Shown in pieces: positions 32,013-42,965 of a stretch of 64,000 nucleotides of DNA; the first letter of the stretch is position 1; each line of letters begins with the position of its first letter. Made by a program: the position numbers and the translations under genes. The DNA is from Paguma larvata. Its lineage: Eukaryota; Chordata; Mammalia; Carnivora; Viverridae. Below the pieces are notes generated by a model. It searched no databases, was not told the DNA's origin, and saw only the letters and a list, made by a program, of their open reading frames with translations. Where the stretch lies: contig CM057825.1 in assembly GCA_030068075.1 (NCBI GenBank), positions 83,790,623 through 83,854,622 of the forward strand, written 5' to 3'.

Positions 32013-32741
32013 GTTTTGATCAAACCTGGAGGGCAGGTTTGTGCAGCTAAAGAACAGCTCAGAGAAAGATCAGTCTTTAAAATAATTAAAAAAAATGTTT
32101 TTTAAATTGTGGTGGAAGCCCATGTGAAAAAACATGTCGGGTGTAAAATGGATATATATTTTATATTCTTATATTTTATGCATTTATATACTATATTTTA
32201 ACTTCATATCTTCTCTGTCTCAATATCTTCTCTGCCTTTGGAAATATTGACAGTTAATTTTCCAAGTAGGTGAATCTCGGGTCCATTGGATATTGGGAAA
32301 CCAAGTTTCAGACTAGAGGCCATGGAGGGAGAGGAGATCGCCTACAAGTTTATGCCCAAGTACCTGCTGGGTGCTGGCCAGACCTGCATGGTGTGGGCAG
32401 CTGGTGTAGGAGTGACCCGCGTTCCCTCCCCTGCCCCGACACTTATGTGGAAGGGCCAGAGCAGCTGGAGGGAGCATAGACGATAGCAAGTGGCCATGAG
32501 AACTATGAAGCAGTCCTCAGTGGTGTGGGAGATGGAGAACTGGGAGGAGAGGGAAAAGGAGGGAGCAGAGTTTGGCGAGGAGGATCTTTTCCATCAACAG
32601 GGGGACCTAAGGACCACCTCATGAGGCTGCCTAGTGATGTGATGTGAGGGGAACTTGCCCCATCACAGGTCTTTCTTTACCCAGAGCCACTGAAAACTGT
32701 TTTCATGTATATAAAAAATTTTTTTTCAAGTGTTTTTTAAA
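32013..32741 (+). other. Insert of unknown origin within L1
   Basis: About 730 bp not belonging to the L1 that surrounds it: before it the L1 reads 'gaggaaattgccttctattc', after it 'gatcatgtggtttttctct', the expected next part. It has an AT-rich left part (32013-32260, with 'ttaaaaaaaatg' near 32087) and a GC-rich right part. The string 'tgttttttaaa' near 32096 recurs at 32731-32741 and might be a target duplication around the GC-rich part. Confidence 0.6.
32322..32624 (+). pseudogene. GC-rich processed-pseudogene-like frame
   Basis: The strongest coding-like signal in the window. The ATG lies in a good Kozak context ('gaggccatgg'). The frame runs 100 codons to TGA at 32622-32624 with a single internal stop (TAG, 32484-32486). 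The N-terminus reads MEGEEIAYKFMPKYLLG and the C-terminus is acidic (ENWEEREKEGAEFGEEDLF) ending QQGDLRTTS. GC content is far above the flanks and no introns are visible. A 3'-UTR-like stretch follows to about 32715 ('actgaaaactgttttcatg', 'tatataaaaaat') without a clear AATAAA. I do not recognise the parent gene; a chance open frame in a GC-rich insert is the alternative. Confidence 0.4.
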
Positions 32742-32946
32742 AATCTATTTTGACGATCATGTGGTTTTTCTCTTTTATTTTATTGAATGAACCAATGATT
32801 GATTTCACTGTTAGACCAACTTTGCATTCCTGGGATAAATCTTGTTTAGACATGTCTCTTTTCCTATGTTTTTGGATTTGGTTTGTAGTATTTTGTTTAG
32901 GACTTTTGCACCTATATATTTAAAAGGGATATTTACGTATAGATTT
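32742..32946 (-). mobile_element. L1 ORF2 segment (continuation)
   Basis: Minus L1 resumes: 'gaccaactttgcattcctg', 'ggataaatcttgtttagaca', 'ggatttggtttgtagtattt', 'tgtttaggacttttgcacc'. Confidence 0.87.
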
Positions 32947-33063
32947 TTTTTTTTAAGTTTATTTATTGTTAGTTCTCTTCATCCAACATGGGACTTTGAA
33001 CTCACTACCTTGAGATGGAGAGTTGCATACTCTTCCTACTGAGTCAGCCAGGGGACCCTGGGC
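32947..33063 (-). mobile_element. SINEC (tRNA-Lys) SINE, short old form
   Basis: Minus-strand short carnivore SINE: poly-T, 'aagtttatttattgttagt', 'aacatgggactttgaactc', 'actgagtcagccaggggacc'. Flanked by 'tatagattt' at 32938-32946 and 33064-33072. Confidence 0.9.
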
Positions 33064-33072
33064 TATAGATTT

Positions 33073-34267
33073 CTTGAAATGTCTTTTGTCTGGTTTTAGT
33101 GTCAAGTTAATATTACCCTCAGAGAAATGAGTTGAAGACTGTTTTGTCCTATTCTGTTTTGAGAAGGGTTTGGAAAATTTAGTGTTAATTCTTTTAGATG
33201 TTTGGTAAATTCACCAGTGAATGTAAATCCTGAGCTTTTTTGATGGGATTTTTTTTTTTTTATTAAGAATTCAATGAGTTTACTTGTTATAGGTCCATTC
33301 AGATGTTCTGTTTCTTCTTGAATTTCAGCAGTCATGGCTCTTTTGGGCTTGTTCATTCTATGAGATTATCTAATTTGTTGGCATATATTTGTTAATAGTA
33401 TTTCCTTATATCCATTGTAGTTCCATAAGATCAATAATGGTCTCCCCTCTTGTCTTTTTTTTTTCTTCATCAGTCTAACTAACGATTTGATAATATTGTT
33501 GATCTTTTCAAAGAACCAACTTTTGGTTTTGTTAATTTTCTCTATTGTTTTTCCATACTCTATTTTATTAGTTTCTGCTCTAATCTTTATTATTCCATTT
33601 CTTCTGCTTGGATTTAGTGTGCTTTTCTTCCTCTAGTTTATTAAGGTTATTTATTAAGATTTAAAAAATTTTAAGCATTTACAGCTGTAAATGTTCATAT
33701 GAACACTTCTCTAGCTGTATCCCATAAGTTTTGGTATGTCGTGTTTTCATTTTTATACAACTCGTAGTATTTTCTAACTTCCCTTTTAATTTCTTTTTTG
33801 ACCTATTGGTTATTTAGACGTGTGTTGTTTAAATTCCCAAATTTCCTTCCGTCATTGATTTCTCATTTAATTTTACTGCAGTTGGAGAACATGCTTTGTA
33901 TGATTTCAGTCCTTTTAAATTTACTGTGGCTTGTTTTTAATGGCCTAACATATGGTCTATCCCAGAGAGTGTTCTGTGCATGCTTGAGAAGAATGTCTGT
34001 GCTGTTGTTGTTGGGTGTAGTGTTCTGTTGATGTCTGTTAAGGTTAGTTGGTTTCCAGTGTTGTTCAAGTCCTCTGTTTTCTTTTTTGATATTCTATGAA
34101 TTTTCCAGTTGTTTTTTTCAATAATGATACTGAAAATGAGGTACTAAAGTTTTCAACTATTATTGTAGAAGTATGTATTTCTCCCTTCAATTCTGTCATC
34201 TTTTGCTTCATGTAGTTGGGGATGGTCTTATTTTATGCATGTTTGATTATAAGTATTATGTCTTCTT
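33073..34267 (-). mobile_element. L1 ORF2 segment (continuation)
   Basis: Minus L1, reverse-transcriptase region: 'agtgtcaagttaatattacc', 'ccagtgaatgtaaatcctga', 'tgatcttttcaaagaaccaa', 'cttttggttttgttaatttt', 'gctgtatcccataagttttg', 'attttactgcagttggagaa'. Antisense plus frame 33798-34031 is not a gene. Confidence 0.9.
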
Positions 34268-34481
34268 TTTTTTTTTTTAATGTTTATTTATTTTTGAGAC
34301 AGAGAGAGACAGAGCATGAGTGGGGGAGGGGCAGAGAGAGAGGGAGATACAGAATCCGAAGCAGGCTCCAGGCTCTGAGCCGTCAGCACAGAACCCGACG
34401 CAGGGCTTGAACTCACGAACCGCGAGATCATGACCTGAGCCGAAGTCGAACGCTCAACCGACTGAGCCACCCAGGCGCCCC
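34268..34481 (-). mobile_element. SINEC_Fc-type SINE, young copy
   Basis: Near-consensus minus-strand SINE: 'gtgggggaggggcagagag', 'cagaatccgaagcaggctc', 'gaacccgacgcagggcttg', 'gaaccgcgagatcatgacc', 'gagccacccaggcgcccc'. Exact 17-bp duplication AAGTATTATGTCTTCTT at 34251-34267 and 34482-34498. Inserted into L1 ORF2. Many retained CpGs suggest youth. Confidence 0.98.
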
Positions 34482-34498
34482 AAGTATTATGTCTTCTT

Positions 34499-34965
34499 GA
34501 GAAACTGATGTTTTTATCCTTATAAAATGTCCTTCTTTGTCTTTGATTGTAATTTTTCTCTTACCGTCTGTTTTGTCTGATAGTAGTATAGTCAATCTGG
34601 ATCTTTTTGGTTATGTTGGTATGGTATATATATATATATTTACCATTCTTTTACTTTCAACTTATTGTGTCTTTTAAAATAAAGTATGTCTTATAGATAG
34701 CATATAATTAGATAATGTTTTCTTATTGATTCTGCCAATTTGTACCTTTTGGTTTCAATGTTTAGTCCATTAACCTTTAGTGTAATTATTGATCAGATGG
34801 GATTAATATCTACCATTTGGCTGAGTGTATTATATATGTTTTATTTCTTTTTTTGGTTTTCTGTTATTCTATTACTTCCTTCATTTGTGTTAAATAGCTA
34901 TTTTCTAATATACCATTTTCATTCTCTTGATTTCTTTTACTATACTTTAGGTTCTCAGTTGTTGT
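34499..34965 (-). mobile_element. L1 ORF2 start and inter-ORF region
   Basis: Minus L1: antisense 'tgtctgatagtagtatagtc', 'tatggtatatatata', then 'gtccattaacctttagtgt', 'gggattaatatctaccat'. The complement of the last phrase is an ORF2 start (M-V-D-I-N-P...) at about 34816; sequence to 34965 is the spacer between ORF1 and ORF2. The open plus frame 34740-35093 is antisense and runs past the element. Confidence 0.82.
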
Positions 34966-35220
34966 TACATGCACACATCCTCACTTCTGCACTTAGAGAT
35001 TCCAGCAGCACTTTGAGCTTGAATTTCCTACGTGGTTTTCATAGGGAAAAATACCAGGGATCTGGCCAATCAGCTGTCAAGAAATTTGTCTGAGATTTTT
35101 TTTCTTGGGAAACAATTTTCTTGTATAGTTTGAATCTTCTGTTACTCAGGTTTGCAGCAGAGCATCTGTTCTCTCTCATCTTTCCTCTTTTGTTTTCTCC
35201 CTACCTGCATCCCTCTTTCT
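34966..35220. other. Unclassified DNA
   Basis: Between the L1 and an L2 end; no recognised feature. Confidence 0.45.
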
Positions 35221-35335
35221 AATTCACTCAACAAGCATATTTTTAATGTATGTACTCTACCAGGGACTTGGGATTTAGTAATGTATAAAACAGATGGTCT
35301 CTTCCCTAATTTTAGAGTCTAAAGTAAATTTCACT
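35221..35335 (-). mobile_element. L2 LINE 3' end
   Basis: Minus-strand L2: 'cactcaacaagcatattttt', 'gtactctaccagggacttgg', 'gatttagtaatgtataaaac', 'ggtctcttccctaattttag'. Confidence 0.75.
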
Positions 35336-35339
35336 AACC

Positions 35340-37150
35340 CAGATTCTTTCAGGAACATTGGAATATCAGGGAGTACACAGTAGAGAGGGCATGGTGGAAT
35401 CTGTAGCCAATTTCAAGGATATTCCCATTCAAATTAAGACAAGAGATCTGCAGGTTACGGATGGTCTCTTTTTTAATACTAAAATTCTCTGTGGTGGGAA
35501 TTGTTGCAAATTCTTTACTCAGCTATCACTTGTCAGTTCTTTTCTTAGGTTTGCATAGTTTAGTTTCCCCAATCAATCTTGAAAACATGCCACAGTAACC
35601 AAAGCGCCTTAGAGTTTTGAGTATTTTCAGCTGTTTCATTCATGACTTAATAAAGTCACAGCAGCCCTTACAACTTATTAGACTTCATAATGTTTTATAC
35701 AACAGATATGGACTATAAAGGAGAGAGTCATATTAAAATATAACTTTAAAAAGTATAGATCTCTTTAAGCCTTATTCCCAGCTTTCAGTGTTCTTTATAG
35801 TTTTAGAGACAGTTTGTGGTTTCTTTTATATAGTTTTCTTGTTTTTGTTTTTGTTTTTTTCTTTTTACTCAATAGGAAGAGGGATAACAGATAAACTTTT
35901 ATATTCACTTTCTTTTATTTAATCTGAAGTTGATGTATTTGAACGATATTATTTCCATCAAAATATTGGATATAATTGTCTTGGCAATGAACTCTGCATC
36001 CATAATACATGATATATATTTTAGCAACTTACCTGATGTGCATATACCATGTGTTCAAATAGTTAATCAAGGAGAATAGAGTAAATGAACTTTTCCAGCG
36101 ATGATGATGATAGTTTTTCCTATATTATGTGGCTCTGAATAAGACTTTACTGGGAGGTATGAGAGACTTTGGTTTAGTAAGAAGAAGAGGTTTGTTCATT
36201 ATACTATCAAAAAGGTCTTGTGTTAATGAAAACTATGCCTAGCAAACAAAAACTTTTTTTTGGGGGGAGGTTCATTTTCATGGAATTTGTGTTTAATTAC
36301 CAGCCTGATGCATTTTTCCCATCAAGGAATGTATTATGGTCAAATCATTTGATCATTAATCTCTGCAAATGACTAACTTGGTTAACTTTTAATGTGATGT
36401 TTGCTAAAATTCTTTGCCAAAAAGGTATAAAGTAAACTGATTTCACTGCTTCTGTTTTATTTGCAATTCATTGGCTTAATGCAAACCTCATCATTGAAAT
36501 ATTTTCTAGCTGGGTAAATTATGTTATATTTATATGAAAAGGGAATTTTTTTTTTTTTTTTACTTTCTTCCACTTAGTTGAATAGAAATTGCATCTGAAG
36601 CTGTAAAGAAAGTAGTTAAAGCAGTCAATGCAGTGGCCTACACTGGTGGACAGATCTTCAGAGTACGGAATATCTGCACTAGAAATACAGTATTTTATCA
36701 TTTTTTTTCCCTATCCGCCTTAAATCTGTGTGCGTTCTTTTTTTCCCAAAAATTTTACTGTGCATTCTCCATCCATTAAAATGTTTTGTGGAAATTCCGC
36801 ACTCTTGAGAGCATTGGTAATTGATAATAACTTTACATAATTATCTTTCGTGATATAAGTGAGAGCATGGGTGCCATGACTTTGTGTTGTAGAGTTTCTT
36901 AGAACATCACCCTGAAAAGATGGGACTCTAACCTTTAAGGTGATACTTTATTTCAACAAGGTATGCAGTTTGACTGTGAAAGGAGAATCAAGCAGCCCTG
37001 AAAGCGCAAGTCTTCAGAGACCAATCAGAAGTCACAAGAGCTATGGGCTATGTTTTAGCTAATTCAAAAAGAGGGTAATTGCAGAAAGTTATATAAGTTT
37101 GCATGGAATAATCCCTAAATTCTTTAACTTGCTGTGAGTGTAGCCTCAAA
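35340..37150. other. AT-rich DNA, nothing recognised
   Basis: About 1.8 kb without a recognised repeat or exon; several T tracts (35840-35870, 36547-36562). Frame 35358-35558 plus (66 codons) has no known motif. Confidence 0.5.
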
Positions 37151-37154
37151 CATC

Positions 37155-37700
37155 TGTTTTGGTGACCTCTTGCTACTTTACAAATCATTCTTAAACGTAG
37201 TGACTTAAAATATTTATTTTGCTCAGAAGTCTGTGATTTGGAAAGGTTCATTTGGCATAGTTCATCTTTGGTATACTTCGTGTCAGTTGTGTGACTCAAA
37301 AGGGAGGGCTAGGATCATCCGAAGGCTTGCCCAAGCCCATGTTTGGTGGTGGATGCTGGCTGTCAGCTGAGGTAACAAGTGGGGATCTTGGTCAGAGCAC
37401 CAATATGTGGCCTTTCCTTGTTGCCTGGGTTTCCTCACAGTATGGCAGCTGGGTTATAAGGGAGGGGTGGGGAGAGACGAGGGGTTGGAGAGACAGAGAC
37501 AGGATGAAGTTGCCTTTTATAACTTTCAGAAGTCACATGGTATTATTTTCAAGACATTTTGGTCCTTGATACAAAGCCCCACTCACTTTAAGCTGGAAGG
37601 GATATTGTCCATTTCTGGGTGCATGAGTGGCAAGGTCCTTGAAGGTCATGTGGGATTGGAAATATTGCTGTGGCCATTGATAAAAAACACAGCCCACCGC
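37155..37700 (-). mobile_element. MaLR-like LTR, old
   Basis: Likely an old MaLR/MLT1-related LTR read on the minus strand. Phrases in order: 'tgctactttacaaatcattc', 'gtagtgacttaaaatattta', 'ttttgctcagaagtctgtga', 'gtggatgctggctgtcagct', 'tatgtggcctttccttgttg', 'aagtcacatggtattatttt', 'gctgtggccattgataaaaa'. Two overlapping plus frames (37291-37569; 37407-37748) arise from its higher GC content and are not genes. Confidence 0.6.
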
Positions 37701-37989
37701 AGCGGTTTGCCCGTTACTTGTGTTCTCTTTTATCCGGCCTTGGAATAAGGGATTGTGATGAGTGAGGCACCAGCATTAAGTAGTTAAGTTAGTATAACTT
37801 AACAAAACCAGGATACAGATTGAAATGCTCTTCTATGATTAATAGCCAGTTCTTTGCACTTTGTGATTTTATTTCTTTCTGGAACTCTGGGTTTGTTTAT
37901 CCATAGGAAGCAGGGCTAAAATGGTGAAAAACAGAATTTTATATTGTGCCAGCTTTATTGAAAGGTGTTGTGATGCATCTGAATGACAA

Positions 37990-38155
37990 TTGTTCATGTT
38001 TCAATTCCCCTACTTTCTAGCTGTGTGACATTGGGACAGTTACTTAGCCTCTCTGAGTTCACACATTTACAAAGTTAAGGTGATGATACTTTTTATAGAG
38101 AGTTGGTTTGTAAAATAGAGATATTATATGTAAAGGGACAGCTTAGTGACTGGGG
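37990..38155 (+). mobile_element. MIR SINE
   Basis: 'tttctagctgtgtgacattg', 'ggacagttacttagcctctc', 'tgagttcacacatttacaaa' match the MIR core. Confidence 0.83.
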
Positions 38156-38419
38156 GGTCCTGCGGTCTCAGCTGTTATCATTAGGCAGTTTGATGAAATT
38201 GTGTGATTTAGGATGTTAAATGGATTGTGATCAGAATGATAGACTAAGAAACCAGTTTAGGATATGTAGATATTTTGAAGCTAGAACAAATGTAGGCTCC
38301 TGTGACTGGAAGGAATTCATATATGTTACAGAAAAGAAGTTGAGGAAATAAATCACTTATGATCCCATTTTCCAGAGGCAGACCATTAATATTTTGACAT
38401 ATTTCCTTTCATTAAAATA

Positions 38420-38518
38420 ATTTTTTATTCAGGTATAGGCTCCATGTCCAAGACTTGAACTTATGACCCTGAGATCAAGAGTTGCATGCTCTGCTGACTG
38501 AGTCAGGCAGGTGCCCCT
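38420..38518 (-). mobile_element. SINEC (tRNA-Lys) SINE, short
   Basis: Minus-strand short form: 'ttttttattcaggtatagg', 'ccaagacttgaacttatgac', 'cctgagatcaagagttgcat', 'gagtcaggcaggtgcccc'. Confidence 0.88.
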
Positions 38519-38838
38519 CATTTTTTTTCTTGGAAATTTTATAGTTTTCTATAGTTAAGAACATAGAATTTATGATTTTATAATCTTCCTTTTTAATTTA
38601 ATTTTGTATCATAACCATTTCCCACAAATCATTAAAATTTCATCTATCATATCATAATTTATTTAGTTTTTCTGGAATTTTTTCTAATATATGTAATATG
38701 ATGATGAATGTATTTCTGAATGAATGTTATCATTGTTTTGATTTTTTTCATAGGCTATATTACTAGAAAAAATATTACTGGATCCAAGGGTATCAATATT
38801 TTTAAGATCCTCGGTTTATGTGTTAAAATTTCTTTTCA

Positions 38839-38944
38839 GAGGCACCTAGCTGGCTCAGTCTGTGGAGCGTACGACTCTTGATCTTGGGGTTGTAGGCTCA
38901 AGCCCCATGTTGGATGTAGAGATTACTTAAAGTCTTAAAAAAAT
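38839..38944 (+). mobile_element. SINEC (tRNA-Lys) SINE, short
   Basis: Plus-strand short form: 'gaggcacctagctggctcag', 'acgactcttgatcttggggt', 'ctcaagccccatgttggatg', then 'gattacttaaagtcttaaaa'. Confidence 0.9.
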
Positions 38945-39690
38945 TGTTTTCCATAAAGTTTTACCATTTTGTACCCCATTGAAATGAGAATAGCAGCAAT
39001 GATCATCTTATAAATCAAGTCGATGAATTTGATAGTTAAAAGATATCATTTGTAAAATTTGCATCTATTCTGTTTGTTACATTAAAATTTCCTTTCTAAT
39101 ATTTTATACTTGTTTTTCATTTTAATTCGCATCGCTTTTCTATATATTAGGGATACAACCTTTTCATGTTATTTTATCTAGGTTTGGAGAAATTTTACCA
39201 TTTATTTTGTGTTCCTCTAAACAGCTTAAAATTTATTCTTATCATTTCATGCAAAAGACATACTACAGTGAAACTAACCTAAGCAGTACAGTTATTATTA
39301 TCTCCATTATTTCCACAGGAGTTCTTTTAGTGTTCTTAATTTACATAGTATCTTAGTTTTAGAGAGTGTTGTTCATTTAAAGTGGATTTGTATCCATTTA
39401 CTTTTTTTTTTATAAAATTTTCTCAGAGATTTTCAGCAACAATGGAAATTTTTTTCATTTGTTCAAAATATATCCATTTAGTCTTTTAAATTACGATTGT
39501 CAGACCTCACATTACTTTATATTTTGGTTATTATGAAGGGATTTTTTTCATAAGTAATATTATTTTTCCCATAGGCAAATTTTCTAATGGAATGTTTTAG
39601 CAGATTGTGGGTGATACCAAAGTTAATCAGATTATATGAAAATCAAGGTTTTTTTCTTTCTCTTTAAAAGTTTTCTGAAGTGTAAATTTA
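38945..39690. other. AT-rich DNA, nothing recognised
   Basis: No recognised repeat or gene in this 750-bp stretch. Confidence 0.5.
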
Positions 39691-40041
39691 CAGAAAAGTA
39701 CGAAAAAGTATGTGGAGAGCATTATAGTGTAATCCTCTCCTAGCACTCCTAAGTCTGCACCTTTTTGCCATTTTTACTTCCATTTTTTACTTTCTAAGTC
39801 TTCAGGAACTAGAATGTTACAGACAGAGAGTAAGGCCTCTGTTTTTTTCTGCTGCTAATTCCTAAATCCTCTCCTTTCCCAGGTCTCAGAGGCCACAAGT
39901 ATTCTGGATTGGGTGTTTCCATTGTCCTGCTTGTTTTTATGCTTTTATTTAATACATGTGTATTTATGACAAAACCTTATAGAAATGATATCTATACTAC
40001 TCTTTTTCATCTTGCTCTTTTTTGCCCAAATTTTGTTTTTA
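39691..40041. other. Possible old L1 3' UTR piece
   Basis: 'aaatttacagaaaagtacga' and 'gtcctgcttgtttttatgc' recall old L1 3' ends, but the match is weak and I would not assign it firmly. Confidence 0.35.
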
Positions 40042-40283
40042 TTTTATTTTTTTATTATTATTATTATTTTTTAATTTTTTAACATTTATTCATTTTTGAC
40101 AGACAGAGAGACAGCACGTGAGCAGGGGAAGGGCAGAGAGAGAGGGAGACACAGAATCTGAAGCAGGCTCCAGGCTCTGAGCCGTCAGCACAGAGCCCGA
40201 CGTGGGGCTCAAACCCACAGACCATGAGATATGACTTGAGCTGAAGTTGGACGCTTAACTGACTGAGCTACCCAGGCGCCCTT
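40042..40283 (-). mobile_element. SINEC_Fc-type SINE
   Basis: Minus-strand: a (TTA)n-expanded tail, 'cgtgagcaggggaagggcag', 'gaagcaggctccaggctctg', 'cacagagcccgacgtgggg', 'gagctacccaggcgccc'. Exact 15-bp duplication 'caaattttgttttta' at 40027-40041 and 40284-40298. Confidence 0.97.
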
Positions 40284-40324
40284 CAAATTTTGTTTTTAAA
40301 CTCTTGTTGGTCGATAGACGTTGC

Positions 40325-40395
40325 TGTAGTTCAGTCACTCTCAGAATGTGGTCCTTAACCGGCAACATCAGCAGCATTTGGGAACTTGTTAGAAG
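40325..40395 (+). mobile_element. MER5-like hAT MITE fragment
   Basis: 'cagtcactctcagaatgtgg', 'tccttaaccggcaacatcag' and 'catttgggaacttgttagaa' match the start of MER5-type hAT-Charlie elements; cut off by the LTR that follows. Confidence 0.75.
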
Positions 40396-40399
40396 CACA

Positions 40400-40790
40400 A
40401 AATACTATATACTGGGTGGCTTAAACAACAGAACTTTCTTTTTTCACAGTTCTCAGGGCTGGAGATCCAAGATCAAGGTGTCAGTAGATTTGCTTTGTTC
40501 TGAGGTCTCCTTGGTTTGCAGATGATCGATTCCTTTTGTGCTGGCTACCTTATGTTTTCTCCTCACGTGGCGTGTGGGTGGGCATCTCTCGTGTCTCTCC
40601 AAGTGTCCAAATTCCCCCTTCTTTTAAGGGCATTAGTCATAGATTAGGGCCCACCCTCAGGGTTTCATTTTAATTTAATCACATCTTTAAAGGCCCTATA
40701 TCCAAATATGGTCACATTCTGAGGTACCGGAGGTGGGGGCTTCCAGATAACGAATTTTGGGGGAACACAATTTCTCCTCATAGCACCACT
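40400..40790 (-). mobile_element. MLT1 (MaLR) solitary LTR
   Basis: Minus-strand MLT1 LTR: 'actgggtggcttaaacaaca', 'ctggagatccaagatcaagg', 'tagggcccaccctcagggtt', 'taatcacatctttaaaggcc', 'ctatatccaaatatggtcac', 'attctgaggtaccggaggtg'. No internal retroviral genes. It interrupts the MER5-like element. Confidence 0.92.
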
Positions 40791-40794
40791 GCTT

Positions 40795-41845
40795 AGTTCA
40801 GTGATTTTTAACTCTATATTATATTCAATTATATGATTATACCCCTACTTCTCTCTTTTAATAGACCTTTAGATTATTTTCCATTTCTCCCACTATGGCA
40901 GTTCTACTATATCAGCTTCTTTTCTGCATAGTTGCTGTTTTGTTTTTATTTATTTTTGGTACGGTATCTGTGTAGACTTCAAGTGTCTGATGTCAATTGA
41001 ATTAAGACAAACAAAAAGAAAATCATGACCTGCCCTTTGTTTAATGGAAGGCTACAATCTATAAGCTGTTAATTTTGCTGGCATGTTATTTTAAATGGTG
41101 GTGGTTTTGTTTTTATGAGACTGGATTTTCCATGTTGTCCAGCACATGTGGTTTTGGACTGTATTTCGAGTTAACTACACAAGCTATTTCCATATATGGG
41201 TGGGTCTGTCATAATGATACTGAATAAATAAGTTTCTTTCTCTCTTTGTAAATAAAAGAGAACAGTGACTCCATCATTGTGTATGTAACTGTCTTGGGTT
41301 TTCTTGACCTTTTGCAGTGCATTATTATCATCTGGGAATATACCGAATTCCCATTGTTGTTAACCGCGTGTGCTGCTGAGAGTAATAATGTTTATTTGGA
41401 AAATATTTGTTAGTGTAATTTTATTGAAAGTTAGGCTTACTTTTTATCAAAAGGTAAAGTTTTATACCAGGCTAGGGTAACATTCTCTCTTTGTTTGAGT
41501 TTCCACATGTTAGTTACATAGTTTATAATTTTATTCCCTTTATTCAAATTTTATTCCCTTCTATTGCCACACCCCACCTCATAACTTCTAACAAATAAAT
41601 GCATATTATATGTGTCATTGATAGTTTTATATCTACTGAATTCATTGAGGATCCATTGATTATCTGGGTGTAGACTATATAGTCTCTTTGTGTCTTGCAA
41701 CTTGCCAACCCTTTGGCTGTTTTCCAGCTTATTTATTATATCTCCACTATGAAGACACACTGTACCAAAGAGGAGATACACACCATCTTTCTAATTGGTT
41801 AGTAGTTATTCTTTGCTGGCTGACCTTGGTATAGAAAAAGAAGTT
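40795..41845. other. AT-rich DNA, nothing recognised
   Basis: About 1 kb with no confident feature. The first 150 bp ('taatagacctttagattatt') faintly resemble an old L1 3' end. Minus frame 41551-41781 (76 codons) is unexplained but featureless. Confidence 0.4.
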
Positions 41846-41849
41846 TTAA

Positions 41850-42965
41850 GACTTACATTGAAAACTACAAGATATTAATGACAGAAATTGAAGAAGACAC
41901 AAACAAATGGAAAGATGTTCCATGTTCATGGGTTGAAAGAATGAATATTGGTAAAATGTCCATACTACCCCAAGTAATATACAGATTCAGTGCAATCCTT
42001 GTCAAAATTCCAATGGCATTTTTCACAGAAATAGAACAAACAATCCTAAAATTTGTATGGAACCATAAAAGATTCGAATAGCCAAAGCAATCTTGAGAAA
42101 GAAACAAAGCTGAAAACTTCATGCTATCTGATTTCAAACTATATTACAAAGCTGTAGTAATTAAATCAATATGGTTTTGGCATAAAAACAGACATATTAA
42201 TCAAAGAACGGAATAGAGAGCCCAGAAATAAACCCACACATATGTGGGTCAATTAATTTAGGTCAAAGGAGCCAGAAATATAAAATGGGTAAAGGACAGT
42301 CTCTTCAATAAATGGTGTTGGGAAAATTAGATATCCATATGCAGAACGCGAAACTGGACCACTGCCTTACACCATACACAAAAATTAACTCAAAATGTAT
42401 TAAAGACCTAAATGTAAGGTCAGAAACTATAAAACTCCTAAAAGAAGACATAGGTGGTAAGCTCCTTGACATATGTATTGGTATTGATTTTTTGAATCTG
42501 ATGTCAAAAGCAAAAGCAATGAAATCAAAAATAAACAAAAATAGGACTATACCAAACTAAAAAACTTCTCGATAGCAAAGGAAACCATCAACAAAATGAA
42601 AACGCAACCTACTAAATGGGAGAACAAACTTGCAAATTGTTTATCTTTTAAAGGGCTAATATTCAAAATATATGAAGAACTACAACTCAATAACCCAAAC
42701 AATCTGATTAAAAAATGTGTAAAAGATCCAGATAGATATTTTCCCAGAGAAGAATAAAGATAGCCAACGGATACATAAAGATGCTCTACATCATTACTTG
42801 TCTGGGAAATGCAAATCAAAACCACAAAGAGACCTGTTAGGAAGGCAATTATCGAAAAGTCTAGAATAGCAATTGTTGGTGAGGACGTGGAGAAAAGGGA
42901 GGATGTGTGCTATTTGTGGGAATGTAAGTTGGTGCAGCCGCTATGGAAAACAGTGTGGAGGTTCC
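41850..42965 (+). mobile_element. L1 ORF2 C-terminal part, plus orientation
   Basis: Plus-strand L1 with well-preserved ORF2 pieces split by stops and shifts: at 41878-42081 a frame with [20 protein letters not shown] and VIYRF; at 42312-42560 a frame with LTPYTKINS and IKDLNVR; at 42809-43036 a frame with MQIKTTKRP, then WECKLVQPLWKTVWRF. These are the usual C-terminal ORF2 landmarks. 5'-truncated near 41850. Confidence 0.93.

Noticed and set aside
34740..35093. 117-codon plus-strand frame
   Set aside because: Begins antisense to the L1 ORF2 start and runs past the element; no features of its own.
37291..37748. Two overlapping open frames of 92 and 113 codons
   Set aside because: They lie in a MaLR-like LTR with higher GC content; no viral or host domain is visible.
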